From the NCBI GenBank assembly GCA_934645275.1, contig CAKUDW010000151.1:1-5474 (forward strand): 5,474 bases of DNA. The letters run 5' to 3'. Shown here piece after piece: positions 1 to 5,268 of this stretch. This DNA is from an uncultured Clostridia bacterium (GTDB lineage: Bacteria > Bacillota_A > Clostridia > Christensenellales > Aristaeellaceae). The notes under the pieces are model-generated. The model was not told the origin of the DNA and made no database searches. It saw only the letters and a list, made by a program, of their open reading frames with translations. Each line of letters begins with the position of its first letter. Position 1 is the stretch's first letter. The position numbers and the translations under genes were made by a program.

Positions 1-1313
1 AATTTGATATAATAGATCACATTTAAGATAATGCCCACGATGGTGGCGATGGGCGCGGAAAGGCCGATGTTGGTCAGGCTGGCGTTGGGTTGGATGCTCA
101 TATAATATGCCAGCGGCAGGCGGACGAGCAGCGTTTGGATCAAGCCCTGCGCCATAACCCAGACAGTCTGGTTATGACCGTTGAAATAACCGATCATGCT
201 GAACAGCACCGCGGTTACGATCGTTTCCAGCGCGAAGCCCTTCAGGTAATCAAAGCCGTTCTGGATGACTTCCGGTTCAGTGGTAAACAGGCCGGTCAGG
301 GCGTCGCCCTTGAACATGACCAGCAGGAACACGATGCAGCCGATGCAGAGGCCCACGCCCGCGCCGGTAAACATCGACTGACGGGCGCGCTTTTCGTTGT
401 TTGCGCCCACGTTCTGGGAAACGAACGACGCCATGGACTGCATCAGCGCGCTGGGTACGAGCATGGCGAAATTGACGATTTTATTCGCAACGCCGTAGCC
501 GGAGGACGCCGCCAGACCCAGCCGATTCACGAACGCGCACAGTGCGAGGAATGAGCCCTGCGTCAGGCATTCCTGAAGCGCCAGCGGAAGACCGATCTTC
601 AGCGCCTGCCGGCACTGCTCGTTGAATCTGAAATCGCGCTTGCCAATTTTAAACGGAAGCCCGCGCTTGACCAGCAGCATGATTGCGAACACGACGCTGA
701 TCGCCTGTGCGAATACGGTTGCAATCGCCGCACCCGCCGCATCCATATGAAACACCGCCACCAGCAGCAGGTCACCCGCGATATTGACGGCGCACGCCAC
801 GGCAACAAACAGAAGCGGCGATTTGCTGTCGCCCAATCCTCGGAAGATGGCGGACAGCAGATTGTAGGCAACGATGAAGAAAATGCCACCACCACAGATG
901 CGGACATAGCTCGCAGTCTTCTCCAGAGCTTCCTTGGGTGCCTGCATGAGCGCGGAGATCGGCTGCGCGAAGCAGATCATGACGATGAACAATACCGCGG
1001 TGATGAGGGTAAACACGACGGTGGAGCCGCCGATGATTGCGCCGATCTGTTCCGTGCGCTTTTCACCCATTCGACGGGCGATCAGCACGGTCACACCCAT
1101 GGCAAGCTGGGTAATAACGAACGTGACCAGATTGAGCACCTGACTGCCCGTGGATACCGCAGACAGACCCGCCGTACTGCCGAAGCGTCCGACGACGAGC
1201 AGATCGACCGCGCCGTATGCCGCCTGCAGCACCAGCGCGCCGAGAATGGGCAACATGAAAGCGATCAGCTTTTTCAGAATGCTGCCCTGCGTGAAATCCG
1301 ATTTGTTATTCAA
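1..1313 (-). CDS. MATE family multidrug/cation antiporter (3' end cut by window edge)
   Basis: Integral membrane exporter of the MATE (multidrug and toxic compound extrusion) superfamily, which as a family uses Na+ or H+ gradients to expel drugs or metabolites; the substrate here is unknown. The frame is open for 437 codons from 1313 to the window edge with no stop. The protein is a chain of hydrophobic segments with the two-lobe MATE pattern. The N-lobe begins near residue 11 with 'ILKKLIAFMLPILGALVLQ', followed by 'YGAVDLLVVGRFG' (33-45), 'FRGLGDSKSPLLF' (157-169) and 'VNIAGDLLLV' (176-185). The C-lobe has 'IGLPLALQE' (240-248), 'GYGVANKIVNF' (272-282) and 'FVSQNVGANNEKRARQ' (297-312). MATE proteins are usually about 440-460 residues, so only a short C-terminal tail is missing. 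TTG at 1313 is chosen as the start because GGAGG (1325-1321) lies 7 nt upstream; the in-frame GTG at 1319 lies almost on top of that site. The gene overlaps the end of the upstream marR gene by 8 nt, suggesting translational coupling. The family call is firm; subfamily and substrate are not. Confidence 0.93.
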   Translation of the reverse strand, partial: MNNKSDFTQGSILKKLIAFMLPILGALVLQAAYGAVDLLVVGRFGSTAGLSAVSTGSQVLNLVTFVITQLAMGVTVLIARRMGEKRTEQIGAIIGGSTVVFTLITAVLFIVMICFAQPISALMQAPKEALEKTASYVRICGGGIFFIVAYNLLSAIFRGLGDSKSPLLFVAVACAVNIAGDLLLVAVFHMDAAGAAIATVFAQAISVVFAIMLLVKRGLPFKIGKRDFRFNEQCRQALKIGLPLALQECLTQGSFLALCAFVNRLGLAASSGYGVANKIVNFAMLVPSALMQSMASFVSQNVGANNEKRARQSMFTGAGVGLCIGCIVFLLVMFKGDALTGLFTTEPEVIQNGFDYLKGFALETIVTAVLFSMIGYFNGHNQTVWVMAQGLIQTLLVRLPLAYYMSIQPNASLTNIGLSAPIATIVGIILNVIYYIK

Positions 1314-1755
1314 GTTCACCCCTCCTTGCGCACATCACGGCATAGAATTTTTCAATGGTTTGAATCATGCAGTCCGCGTCGCTGTCGGGAATATCTTCGA
1401 GCGCTTTGGAGAGTGTCTCGAAATACTTCTGATCGAACTTTTCGGAGAGCTTTGCGCCGGACTCCGTGACGGTCAGATACGTCACGCGCCCATCGTCGTC
1501 CGACGCGATCTTCCTGAGAAAACCCTTGCCTTCCATTTCCTTGACCGTGCGTGTAACGCCTGGACGTGGAAGATTCAGTGCGTCGCTCACATCGGAAACT
1601 CTCACGCTGCCGTTCTTTTGCTCCAGCTTTTGAATCACGTCCAGAATCTGCACATAGGCGGGCGATACGCCGCCCGGCAGCGGCGGGAGCATATCCCGAA
1701 TCCGCTTTGCCATATAGCACGCATCCAGCATTCGCTTGACCTTTTCGTTTGTCAT
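1306..1755 (-). CDS. MarR family transcriptional regulator (left unit)
   Basis: Winged helix-turn-helix repressor of the MarR family, expected to be a cytoplasmic dimer that binds a palindromic operator and is released by a ligand or oxidation. It has 149 residues, the usual family length. The HTH covers about residues 53-82 ('VSDVSDALNLPRPGVTRTV' followed by 'KEMEGKGFLRK'). The wing is at about 85-100 with the typical 'DDDGRVTYLTVTESG' strand-turn-strand. Flanking helices at 1-45 and 103-145 would form the dimer interface. Start: ATG at 1755 with AGGAGG (1766-1761) 5 nt upstream. It is the first gene of a two-gene operon; its stop overlaps the start of the MATE exporter by 8 nt. A consensus promoter covered by a large palindrome sits immediately upstream, so autorepression and co-control of the exporter are likely (inference). 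Cysteines at 13, 129 and 142 are present, but nothing shows that they are sensory. The ligand is unknown. Confidence 0.93.
   Translation of the reverse strand: MTNEKVKRMLDACYMAKRIRDMLPPLPGGVSPAYVQILDVIQKLEQKNGSVRVSDVSDALNLPRPGVTRTVKEMEGKGFLRKIASDDDGRVTYLTVTESGAKLSEKFDQKYFETLSKALEDIPDSDADCMIQTIEKFYAVMCARRGELE
1321..1327 (-). promoter_or_regulatory. Ribosome binding site that selects a TTG start
   Basis: AAGGAGG on the minus strand lies inside the last codons of the marR gene. It is 7 nt from TTG at 1313 but only 1 nt from the in-frame GTG at 1319. This favours TTG initiation of the MATE gene. Confidence 0.7.
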
Positions 1756-1765
1756 ATCAGCCTCC

Positions 1766-1801
1766 TATAATTACCTTTGATAATTATCGTGGGTAATTAT
1801 A
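1766..1801. promoter_or_regulatory. Concentric triple-core palindromic operator for the left MarR
   Basis: The outer arms TATAATTACC (1766-1775) and GGTAATTATA (1792-1801) are perfect inverted repeats. Exactly at their shared centre (1783.5) lies a second perfect 10-bp palindrome, GATAATTATC (1779-1788). Only the two 3-nt joints between the arms and the core break the symmetry. Three TAATTA cores are therefore centred at 1770.5, 1783.5 and 1796.5, spaced 13 bp apart. The element spans the -10 box, the predicted transcription start and the base next to the marR ribosome binding site. The symmetry is seen directly; binding by the adjacent MarR is inferred from position and from the common autoregulation of this family. 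Confidence 0.8.
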
Positions 1802-1823
1802 TAACAAATTCGAGGATTGTCAA
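1796..1823 (-). promoter_or_regulatory. Consensus sigma-A promoter of the left marR-MATE operon
   Basis: On the minus strand, TTGACA (1823-1818) and TATAAT (1801-1796) are separated by 16 nt. Both hexamers match consensus exactly. Transcription should start near 1789, giving a leader of about 35 nt before the marR ATG at 1755. The -10 box lies inside the outer arm of the palindrome at 1766-1801, so a bound repressor would block polymerase directly. Confidence 0.85.
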
Positions 1824-1945
1824 GACCATTCCGAGATATTTTACTTTTTCCTGTGGATTGACAGTGAATGATTCCTCCTGTTACTTCGCAGGACTATGTT
1901 TGTCATTTTCTGTTCTGCTGTTCCACTCGAAAGGATGTGAAACTC

Positions 1946-2014
1946 ATGGCGAAATTCGTTTCTCGCGAAAAGATCAGCAAAAAAGTGCGCAAGGAAATGA
2001 CACTCATTCCTTGA
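1946..2014 (+). CDS. Possible 22-residue ORF or remnant of a small basic protein gene
   Basis: ATG at 1946 opens 22 codons ending in TGA at 2012-2014. AAAGGA (1930-1935) lies 10 nt upstream, a usable but loose ribosome binding site. The peptide is strongly basic, with a Lys/Arg-rich core 'SREKISKKVRKEM' (residues 6-18). From memory, this resembles the N-terminus of short conserved basic proteins of Clostridia that carry a 'KxSKKARKxL' stretch; those are longer (about 50-70 residues), so this could be a 3'-truncated remnant. The stop codon falls inside the hairpin of the terminator at 2000-2041, so the reading frame ends as the terminator forms. No convincing promoter was found upstream. It may be a real microprotein, a leader peptide or a fossil. 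Confidence 0.3.
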   Translation: MAKFVSREKISKKVRKEMTLIP

Positions 2015-2041
2015 AGAATGACTTCAGCATGAGTGTTTTTT
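2000..2041 (+). terminator. Rho-independent terminator
   Basis: ACACTCAT (2000-2007) pairs with ATGAGTGT (2029-2036). Nested inside, TGAAG (2012-2016) pairs with CTTCA (2022-2026). The outer stem runs directly into six T residues (2036-2041). The T-run makes it a plus-strand terminator; the complementary side lacks an equivalent run. It ends whatever transcript crosses 1824-1999 and insulates the right marR promoter, which begins 26 bp downstream. Confidence 0.75.
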
Positions 2042-2066
2042 GTCTGTATTCTCTCTGTTAAATCTC

Positions 2067-2095
2067 TTGACAGTGTCCGTATTCGGACTTATAAT
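2067..2095 (+). promoter_or_regulatory. Consensus sigma-A promoter of the right marR-MATE operon
   Basis: TTGACA (2067-2072) and TATAAT (2090-2095) are separated by the optimal 17 nt; both hexamers are exact consensus. Transcription should start near 2102, giving a leader of about 48 nt before the ATG at 2150. A promoter this strong is consistent with a gene set normally held off by a repressor bound at the overlapping dyads. Confidence 0.87.
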
Positions 2096-2119
2096 ACGGA
2101 GAGTCTGTAATCGGACTCT
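2075..2119. promoter_or_regulatory. Paired operator dyads for the right MarR
   Basis: GTCCGTATTCGGAC (2075-2088) is a 14-bp dyad with perfect 5-bp arms that almost fills the -35/-10 spacer. GTCTGTAATCGGAC (2103-2116) is a second copy of the same motif, extended by flanking AGA/TCT into a 20-bp near-palindrome at 2100-2119 with one mismatched pair. Their centres are 28 bp apart, and the second covers the predicted transcription start. Shared consensus: GTCYGTAWTCGGAC. The repeats are seen directly; that the downstream MarR binds them is inferred. The motif does not resemble the TAATTA-based operator of the left unit. Confidence 0.8.
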
Positions 2120-2131
2120 TGCTGCAATTTT

Positions 2132-2137
2132 GGAGGG
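2132..2137 (+). promoter_or_regulatory. Ribosome binding site of the right marR gene (long spacing)
   Basis: GGAGGG lies 12 nt before the ATG at 2150, longer than the usual 5-9 nt. No better-placed in-frame start exists between the site and 2150, so 2150 is retained. Translation of the regulator may be deliberately weak. Confidence 0.6.
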
Positions 2138-2149
2138 AAGACGTACAGG

Positions 2150-2587
2150 ATGGATATAAAGGAATTTATCATACAGATCGAACAGCAGCGAAAAGAAATG
2201 GATGCACTGTATCACAGTGTGGCGGTAAAGTACGGCCTTTCCGATACGGCCATGTGGATTCTGTATCTCGTGTCGGAAGATAGCGACAACATGACGCAGC
2301 AGGATTTGTGCCGGCAGAACTGCTTTGCCAAGCAGACCATCAACACGGCGGTCGACAACCTTGTGAAGAATGGTTTTCTGGAGCGTATCCCTATACCTAG
2401 AACGCGAAATCACAAAAAGCTGCGTTTGACTCCGACAGGCCGGGAACTGGCGAACCGCACCACCGAAAACCTCAAAAAGGCCGAAGAAAATGCCTATGGA
2501 AGATTGAGCGGAGCGGAGCTCCAGGCCTATTTGGATATCACAGGCAGATTGACCGCCTATCTTCGTGAGGAAACGGAAAAATTATAA
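2150..2587 (+). CDS. MarR family transcriptional regulator (right unit)
   Basis: Winged helix-turn-helix regulator of 145 residues, typical MarR length. N-terminal dimerisation helices occupy about residues 1-45. The HTH is at about 49-79 ('MTQQDLCRQNCFAKQTINTA' leading into 'VDNLVKNGFLER'). The wing is at about 82-98, with 'RTRNHKKLRLTPTGRELA' giving the basic turn and the usual family ending. A long C-terminal helix follows. It differs strongly from the MarR at 1306-1755 in HTH and wing, which fits the different operators seen in front of each gene. Cys54 and Cys58 sit in the HTH region and could be redox-sensitive, though nothing proves it. As first gene of the right operon it probably represses itself and the downstream MATE exporter, a layout like mepR-mepA of Staphylococcus aureus. 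The inducing ligand cannot be read from sequence. Confidence 0.92.
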   Translation: MDIKEFIIQIEQQRKEMDALYHSVAVKYGLSDTAMWILYLVSEDSDNMTQQDLCRQNCFAKQTINTAVDNLVKNGFLERIPIPRTRNHKKLRLTPTGRELANRTTENLKKAEENAYGRLSGAELQAYLDITGRLTAYLREETEKL

Positions 2588-2634
2588 ACGAGCTCAATTG
2601 AAGCATACCTGTTCGATGAAAAGAAGGGAAAACA

Positions 2635-3273
2635 ACGCAAATTATAACCATCGCCGTGAATTTGGCAGCTGAGGGCGCGAACATGGTAAGCGGCTTGCGG
2701 ATGTGACAGGCTGCGATTACTATGACAGCGAGATTATTGCCGCGGTGGCAAGCAACATGGGGGATTTCCCCGGACTATATGGAAGATACGCTGTCCAATC
2801 ATGGGCGGCAGAGTATTTCTCTTACCTGTCGCGGAACGCTTTCCTCGGCCTCCTATGCCTGCTCCTCGCAGGTTCAGCTTCTGGTGGAGCAGAAAAGTCG
2901 TCGAGCAGATCGCTTCTTTGGGCAAGGACTGTATCAGCGTGGATAGAAATGCGGATATGCTCCTTCGGGACTACGCGCCCTTCAACATCTTCGTCCATGC
3001 TCGGACGGAGGCCAAGCTAAAGCGGTACAGGAAACACGCGTCGGCGGAGGAAAAGCCGACCGAAAAAGAGCTGATCCGCAAAATGAAGCAGATCGACAAG
3101 GTGCGCAGCCAGACGAGAGAGCTGATGGGCGGTTCGGGCCGGGGCGGCGGGACAGCTACCATTTAACCATCAACGCGATCAATTGGGAAATTAAAGAACT
3201 GGTGCCGGCGGTGGCTGATTTTGCGAACCGCTGGTTTGGGAGGAAAAATGAAACAGCCGATTCAACTATCTGA
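2635..3273 (+). pseudogene. Degraded cytidylate kinase-like family protein gene
   Basis: Joining frames reconstructs an almost full-length cytidylate kinase-like P-loop protein of about 205-210 residues (family members are about 200). The expected N-terminus, (M)QIITIA then REFGS-GREHGKRLADVTG (nucleotide-binding loop region), CDYYDSEIIAAVASNMG, VVEQIASLGKDC, the 'VGRxADxxLRD'-like block (here SVDRNADMLLRD), FNIFVHARTEAKLKR, and the C-terminal DSYHLTINAINWEIKEL are all visible, but in changing frames. Lesions: the likely start is ACG at 2635 rather than ATG, with AGAAGGG (2622-2628) well placed before it; one base is missing near 2655; TGA at 2670-2672 replaces a glycine codon of the P-loop; frame changes occur near the GGGGG at 2759-2763, near the AAAA at about 2892-2895, and in the G-rich stretch 3141-3150. 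Two normally conserved residues of the VGRCAD-type block are also changed (G to D, C to N). The frame ends at TGA 3271-3273, overlapping the MATE start by 26 nt. The family's natural substrate is not established. ATG at 2616 opens only a short frame that runs into the 2670 stop. Confidence 0.83.
3239..3243 (+). promoter_or_regulatory. Ribosome binding site of the right MATE gene
   Basis: GGAGG ends 4 nt before ATG 3248 and lies inside the last codons of the broken kinase-like gene. It supports ATG 3248 over the in-frame TTG at 3221, which has no such site. Confidence 0.7.
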
Positions 3274-4585
3274 TCATTTTACAAACGGTCGTCTGCTCCG
3301 CTTCACCCTGCCTTCGATTTGCATGATGATCTTTACTTCTATCTACGGCATGGTGGACGGATTTTTTGTCTCCAACCTAGTGGGAAAGACCGCTTTTGCA
3401 TCCGTCAATCTCATCATTCCGCTTTTGCAGATTCTCGACGGCGTGGGAGCCATGCTGGGTGTGGGCGGCAGCGCGCTGGTGGCGAAGACGCTGGGCGAAA
3501 ACGACATTCCCAGAGCCCGAAGATATTTCACGATGATGATGTATCTGATGCTGGGTACCAGCGTCTTTTTCACCATTGTTGGCATTGTCATCCTGAGGCC
3601 CATCGCCTTTCTGTTTGGCGCAACGGAAGCCATGATGGACGACGTGGTGACCTACGGTACGATCTGTCTTGCGTTCAACACCGCGCTTCAGGCGCAGTAC
3701 ACCTTTCAGAGCTATCTGGTTACGGCGGAAAAGCCGAAGATGGCGCTGGGCGTGGTCATTGCCGCAGGCGTGACCAACATGATCCTGGACTATGTGTTCA
3801 TGGCGCTTTTCCACATGGGTGTCGCCGATGCGGCGCTTGCAACCGGGCTCAGTCAGTGCGTGGCGGGGGTGATTCCGTTCGTCTGGTTCCTGAGCAAACG
3901 CAATCAGTCGGCGCTGCGGTTCACCCGGACGAAGTTTGAACTGAAGCCCATGCTTTTGGCCTGCGGGAATGGCGCGTCCGAAATGCTCTCCAGCGTATCT
4001 GGTTCCATCACGGGAATTCTCTACAATTGGCAGCTGTTGAAGTGGTCGGGCGAGGACGGCGTGGCTGCCTATGGCGTGGTGATGTATGCCGCCTTTATCT
4101 TCCTCGGCGTGTTCAACGGTTACTCGCAGGGCAGTTCGCCCATCGTAGGCTATCATTACGGCGCGCAAAATCACAAGGAAGTCAAGAATGTGCTCAAGCG
4201 AAGCCTCATCATGCTCGCTTCGGCGGCGGTTGTGCTGACGGCGATTGCCATGGGCGGTGCAAGGATGCTTTCCAACGTCTTTGTCGGCTACGACGCGGCG
4301 CTTCTGGATATGACCACGCGGGCGTTCCGCATCTGCGCCATTCCGTTCCTTGTAATGTGGTTCAACATGTATACTTCCTGCTTCTTCACGGCGCTCAATG
4401 ACGGCGCGGTGTCCGCGGCCATTTCCTTCATGCGGTCACTGGTGCTGCCGCTGACCTGTGTGATCGTGCTGCCGGCGATTTGGCATCTGGACGGCGTGTG
4501 GTTTTCTCTTGTGGGAAGCGAAATCTTGGGCGTATTCGTGTCGCTCTATTTCCTGCTGAACAAGCGGAAGAAATATCATTACTGA
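3248..4585 (+). CDS. MATE family efflux transporter (MepA-like)
   Basis: Complete 445-residue MATE exporter, of normal length, expected to have 12 membrane helices in two six-helix lobes and to expel cationic drugs or metabolites in exchange for Na+ or H+. Visible landmarks: amphipathic start and first helix (8-40, with 'LPSICMMIFTSIYGMVDGFF' at 21-40); 'NLIIPLLQILDGVGAMLGVG' (54-73) followed by 'GSALVAKTLGE' (74-84); 'VTNMILDYVFM' (175-185); the second-lobe entry near 235-262; 'NGYSQGSSPIVGYHYGAQN' (290-308), the C-lobe counterpart of the 'GGSALVAKTLGE' motif; and a basic C-terminus 'NKRKKYHY'. The 'MVDGFFVSN' and 'GSSPIVGYHYGAQN' features resemble the MepA-like branch more than the exporter at 1-1313, so the two are not recent duplicates. 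It lies downstream of marR and the broken kinase-like gene with no internal promoter or terminator seen, so it is probably expressed from the promoter at 2067-2095. Confidence 0.95.
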   Translation: MKQPIQLSDHFTNGRLLRFTLPSICMMIFTSIYGMVDGFFVSNLVGKTAFASVNLIIPLLQILDGVGAMLGVGGSALVAKTLGENDIPRARRYFTMMMYLMLGTSVFFTIVGIVILRPIAFLFGATEAMMDDVVTYGTICLAFNTALQAQYTFQSYLVTAEKPKMALGVVIAAGVTNMILDYVFMALFHMGVADAALATGLSQCVAGVIPFVWFLSKRNQSALRFTRTKFELKPMLLACGNGASEMLSSVSGSITGILYNWQLLKWSGEDGVAAYGVVMYAAFIFLGVFNGYSQGSSPIVGYHYGAQNHKEVKNVLKRSLIMLASAAVVLTAIAMGGARMLSNVFVGYDAALLDMTTRAFRICAIPFLVMWFNMYTSCFFTALNDGAVSAAISFMRSLVLPLTCVIVLPAIWHLDGVWFSLVGSEILGVFVSLYFLLNKRKKYHY

Positions 4586-4654
4586 TGAAATCTTGACAAA
4601 AATGATTCTCGAACGTCCATACCACGGCAATTCATTTGGCACAGAAAGGAAATC

Positions 4655-5266
4655 ATGATGAAAAAAGTTGTTATCTTTGGAGCTGCCGGGCGCACCGGCA
4701 AATACCTGACCCGGAAGATGCAGTCCATCGCAGACCTTGAACTGTCCGTTTTCGTTCGCGATCCGGCAAAGTTCGGCGACATGGACATGACCGGTGTTCA
4801 TATAATTCAGGGCAACGCGCTGAACGCCGAAGACGTGCGGCGGGCAATGGAGGGGCAGGACGTTCTGCTCTGCTCCCTGGATGGGGATGTGCTGACCATG
4901 GCAAAGAACATCGTGGCGGCGCTATCTGAGACCGGCGTGAAGCGCATCATCTGGATCACGGGCATGGGCATTCATCACGAGATCAAGGGCATACACGGAC
5001 TCATGCTGAACCAGTTGGCCAAGAAAATGCCGGAGTATATCCAGGCTGCCGATACCATCGCCGACAGTCCTGCCGTAACTACGCTGCTGCGCTGCCCCGG
5101 CATTCAGGACGGCGATAACGAGGTCTATGCATTGACTAGGGAAGGTGAGAGACCCGCCTGCTGGAACGTGGCCCGCGCCGCCATCGCGCAGTGCATGGCG
5201 GATATGATCGCGGACGACGCGCTGGGTGCAAATGAAAGCCTGGGCATTACGAATGGGAAGGTGTAA
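4655..5266 (+). CDS. NAD(P)H-binding atypical SDR / NmrA-like protein
   Basis: Single Rossmann-fold protein of 203 residues, cytoplasmic. The N-terminal 'VVIFGAAGRTGKYLTRKM' (residues 5-22) is the glycine-rich dinucleotide-binding loop of atypical short-chain dehydrogenases. 'VFVRDPAKF' (32-40) ends the second strand, with Arg35 placed to favour NADP(H). 'VHIIQGNALNAEDVRRAMEG' (48-67) and 'KRIIWITGMGIHHE' (96-109) match the NAD(P)H-binding (PF13460-type) pattern. The catalytic Tyr-x3-Lys of classical SDRs is absent, so a reductase, sensor or epimerase role cannot be chosen. Start: ATG 4655 or ATG 4658; AAAGGA (4645-4650) is 4 nt from the first and 7 nt from the second, so the second may be used. 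The gap after the MATE gene is 69 nt, with no clear terminator and only an isolated TTGACA at 4593, so read-through from the exporter operon is possible. The next gene begins 2 nt after its stop. Confidence 0.88.
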   Translation: MMKKVVIFGAAGRTGKYLTRKMQSIADLELSVFVRDPAKFGDMDMTGVHIIQGNALNAEDVRRAMEGQDVLLCSLDGDVLTMAKNIVAALSETGVKRIIWITGMGIHHEIKGIHGLMLNQLAKKMPEYIQAADTIADSPAVTTLLRCPGIQDGDNEVYALTREGERPACWNVARAAIAQCMADMIADDALGANESLGITNGKV

Positions 5267-5268
5267 TC

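Larger units (their letters stand above)
1756..2149. other. Divergent control region between the two marR genes
   Basis: This 394-bp stretch has no established gene. From left to right it holds the left ribosome binding site, operator and promoter (1761-1823); a stretch at 1824-1945 in which I see nothing convincing apart from an isolated TTGACA at 1858 without a good -10; a 22-codon ORF (1946-2014); a plus-strand terminator (2000-2041); and the right promoter, operators and leader (2067-2149). The base composition of 1824-1945 is AT-richer than the flanking genes. Confidence 0.8.

Noticed and set aside
90..1469. Long plus-strand open frames (90-554, 747-1469)
   Set aside because: They are antisense to the left MATE and marR genes and rich in His, Gln, Arg and Asp without recognisable domains; the minus-strand translation is continuous and family-typical.
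1766..1801. The intergenic palindrome as a transcription terminator
   Set aside because: It is AT-rich with no adjacent T-run outside the stem and lies over the -10 box and start site, so an operator is the better explanation.
1858..1887. TTGACA at 1858-1863 as a promoter for the 22-codon ORF
   Set aside because: Nothing resembling TATAAT follows at 15-19 nt, so the -35-like hexamer alone is not enough.
2801..3166. 121-codon open frame as an intact gene
   Set aside because: Its first third has no family resemblance, while residues from about 32 onward match the middle of a cytidylate kinase-like protein whose beginning and end lie in other frames; it is a piece of the pseudogene.
3377..4174. 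265-codon open frame on the minus strand antisense to the right MATE gene
   Set aside because: It is His/Arg-rich with low-complexity composition, has no ribosome binding site logic, and lies entirely opposite a clear MATE coding sequence; it is a GC-driven shadow frame.
4593..4621. TTGACA at 4593-4598 as a promoter for the NAD(P)-binding gene
   Set aside because: No acceptable -10 hexamer is found at 16-18 nt spacing; the best candidates match only two positions. Kept only as a possibility.
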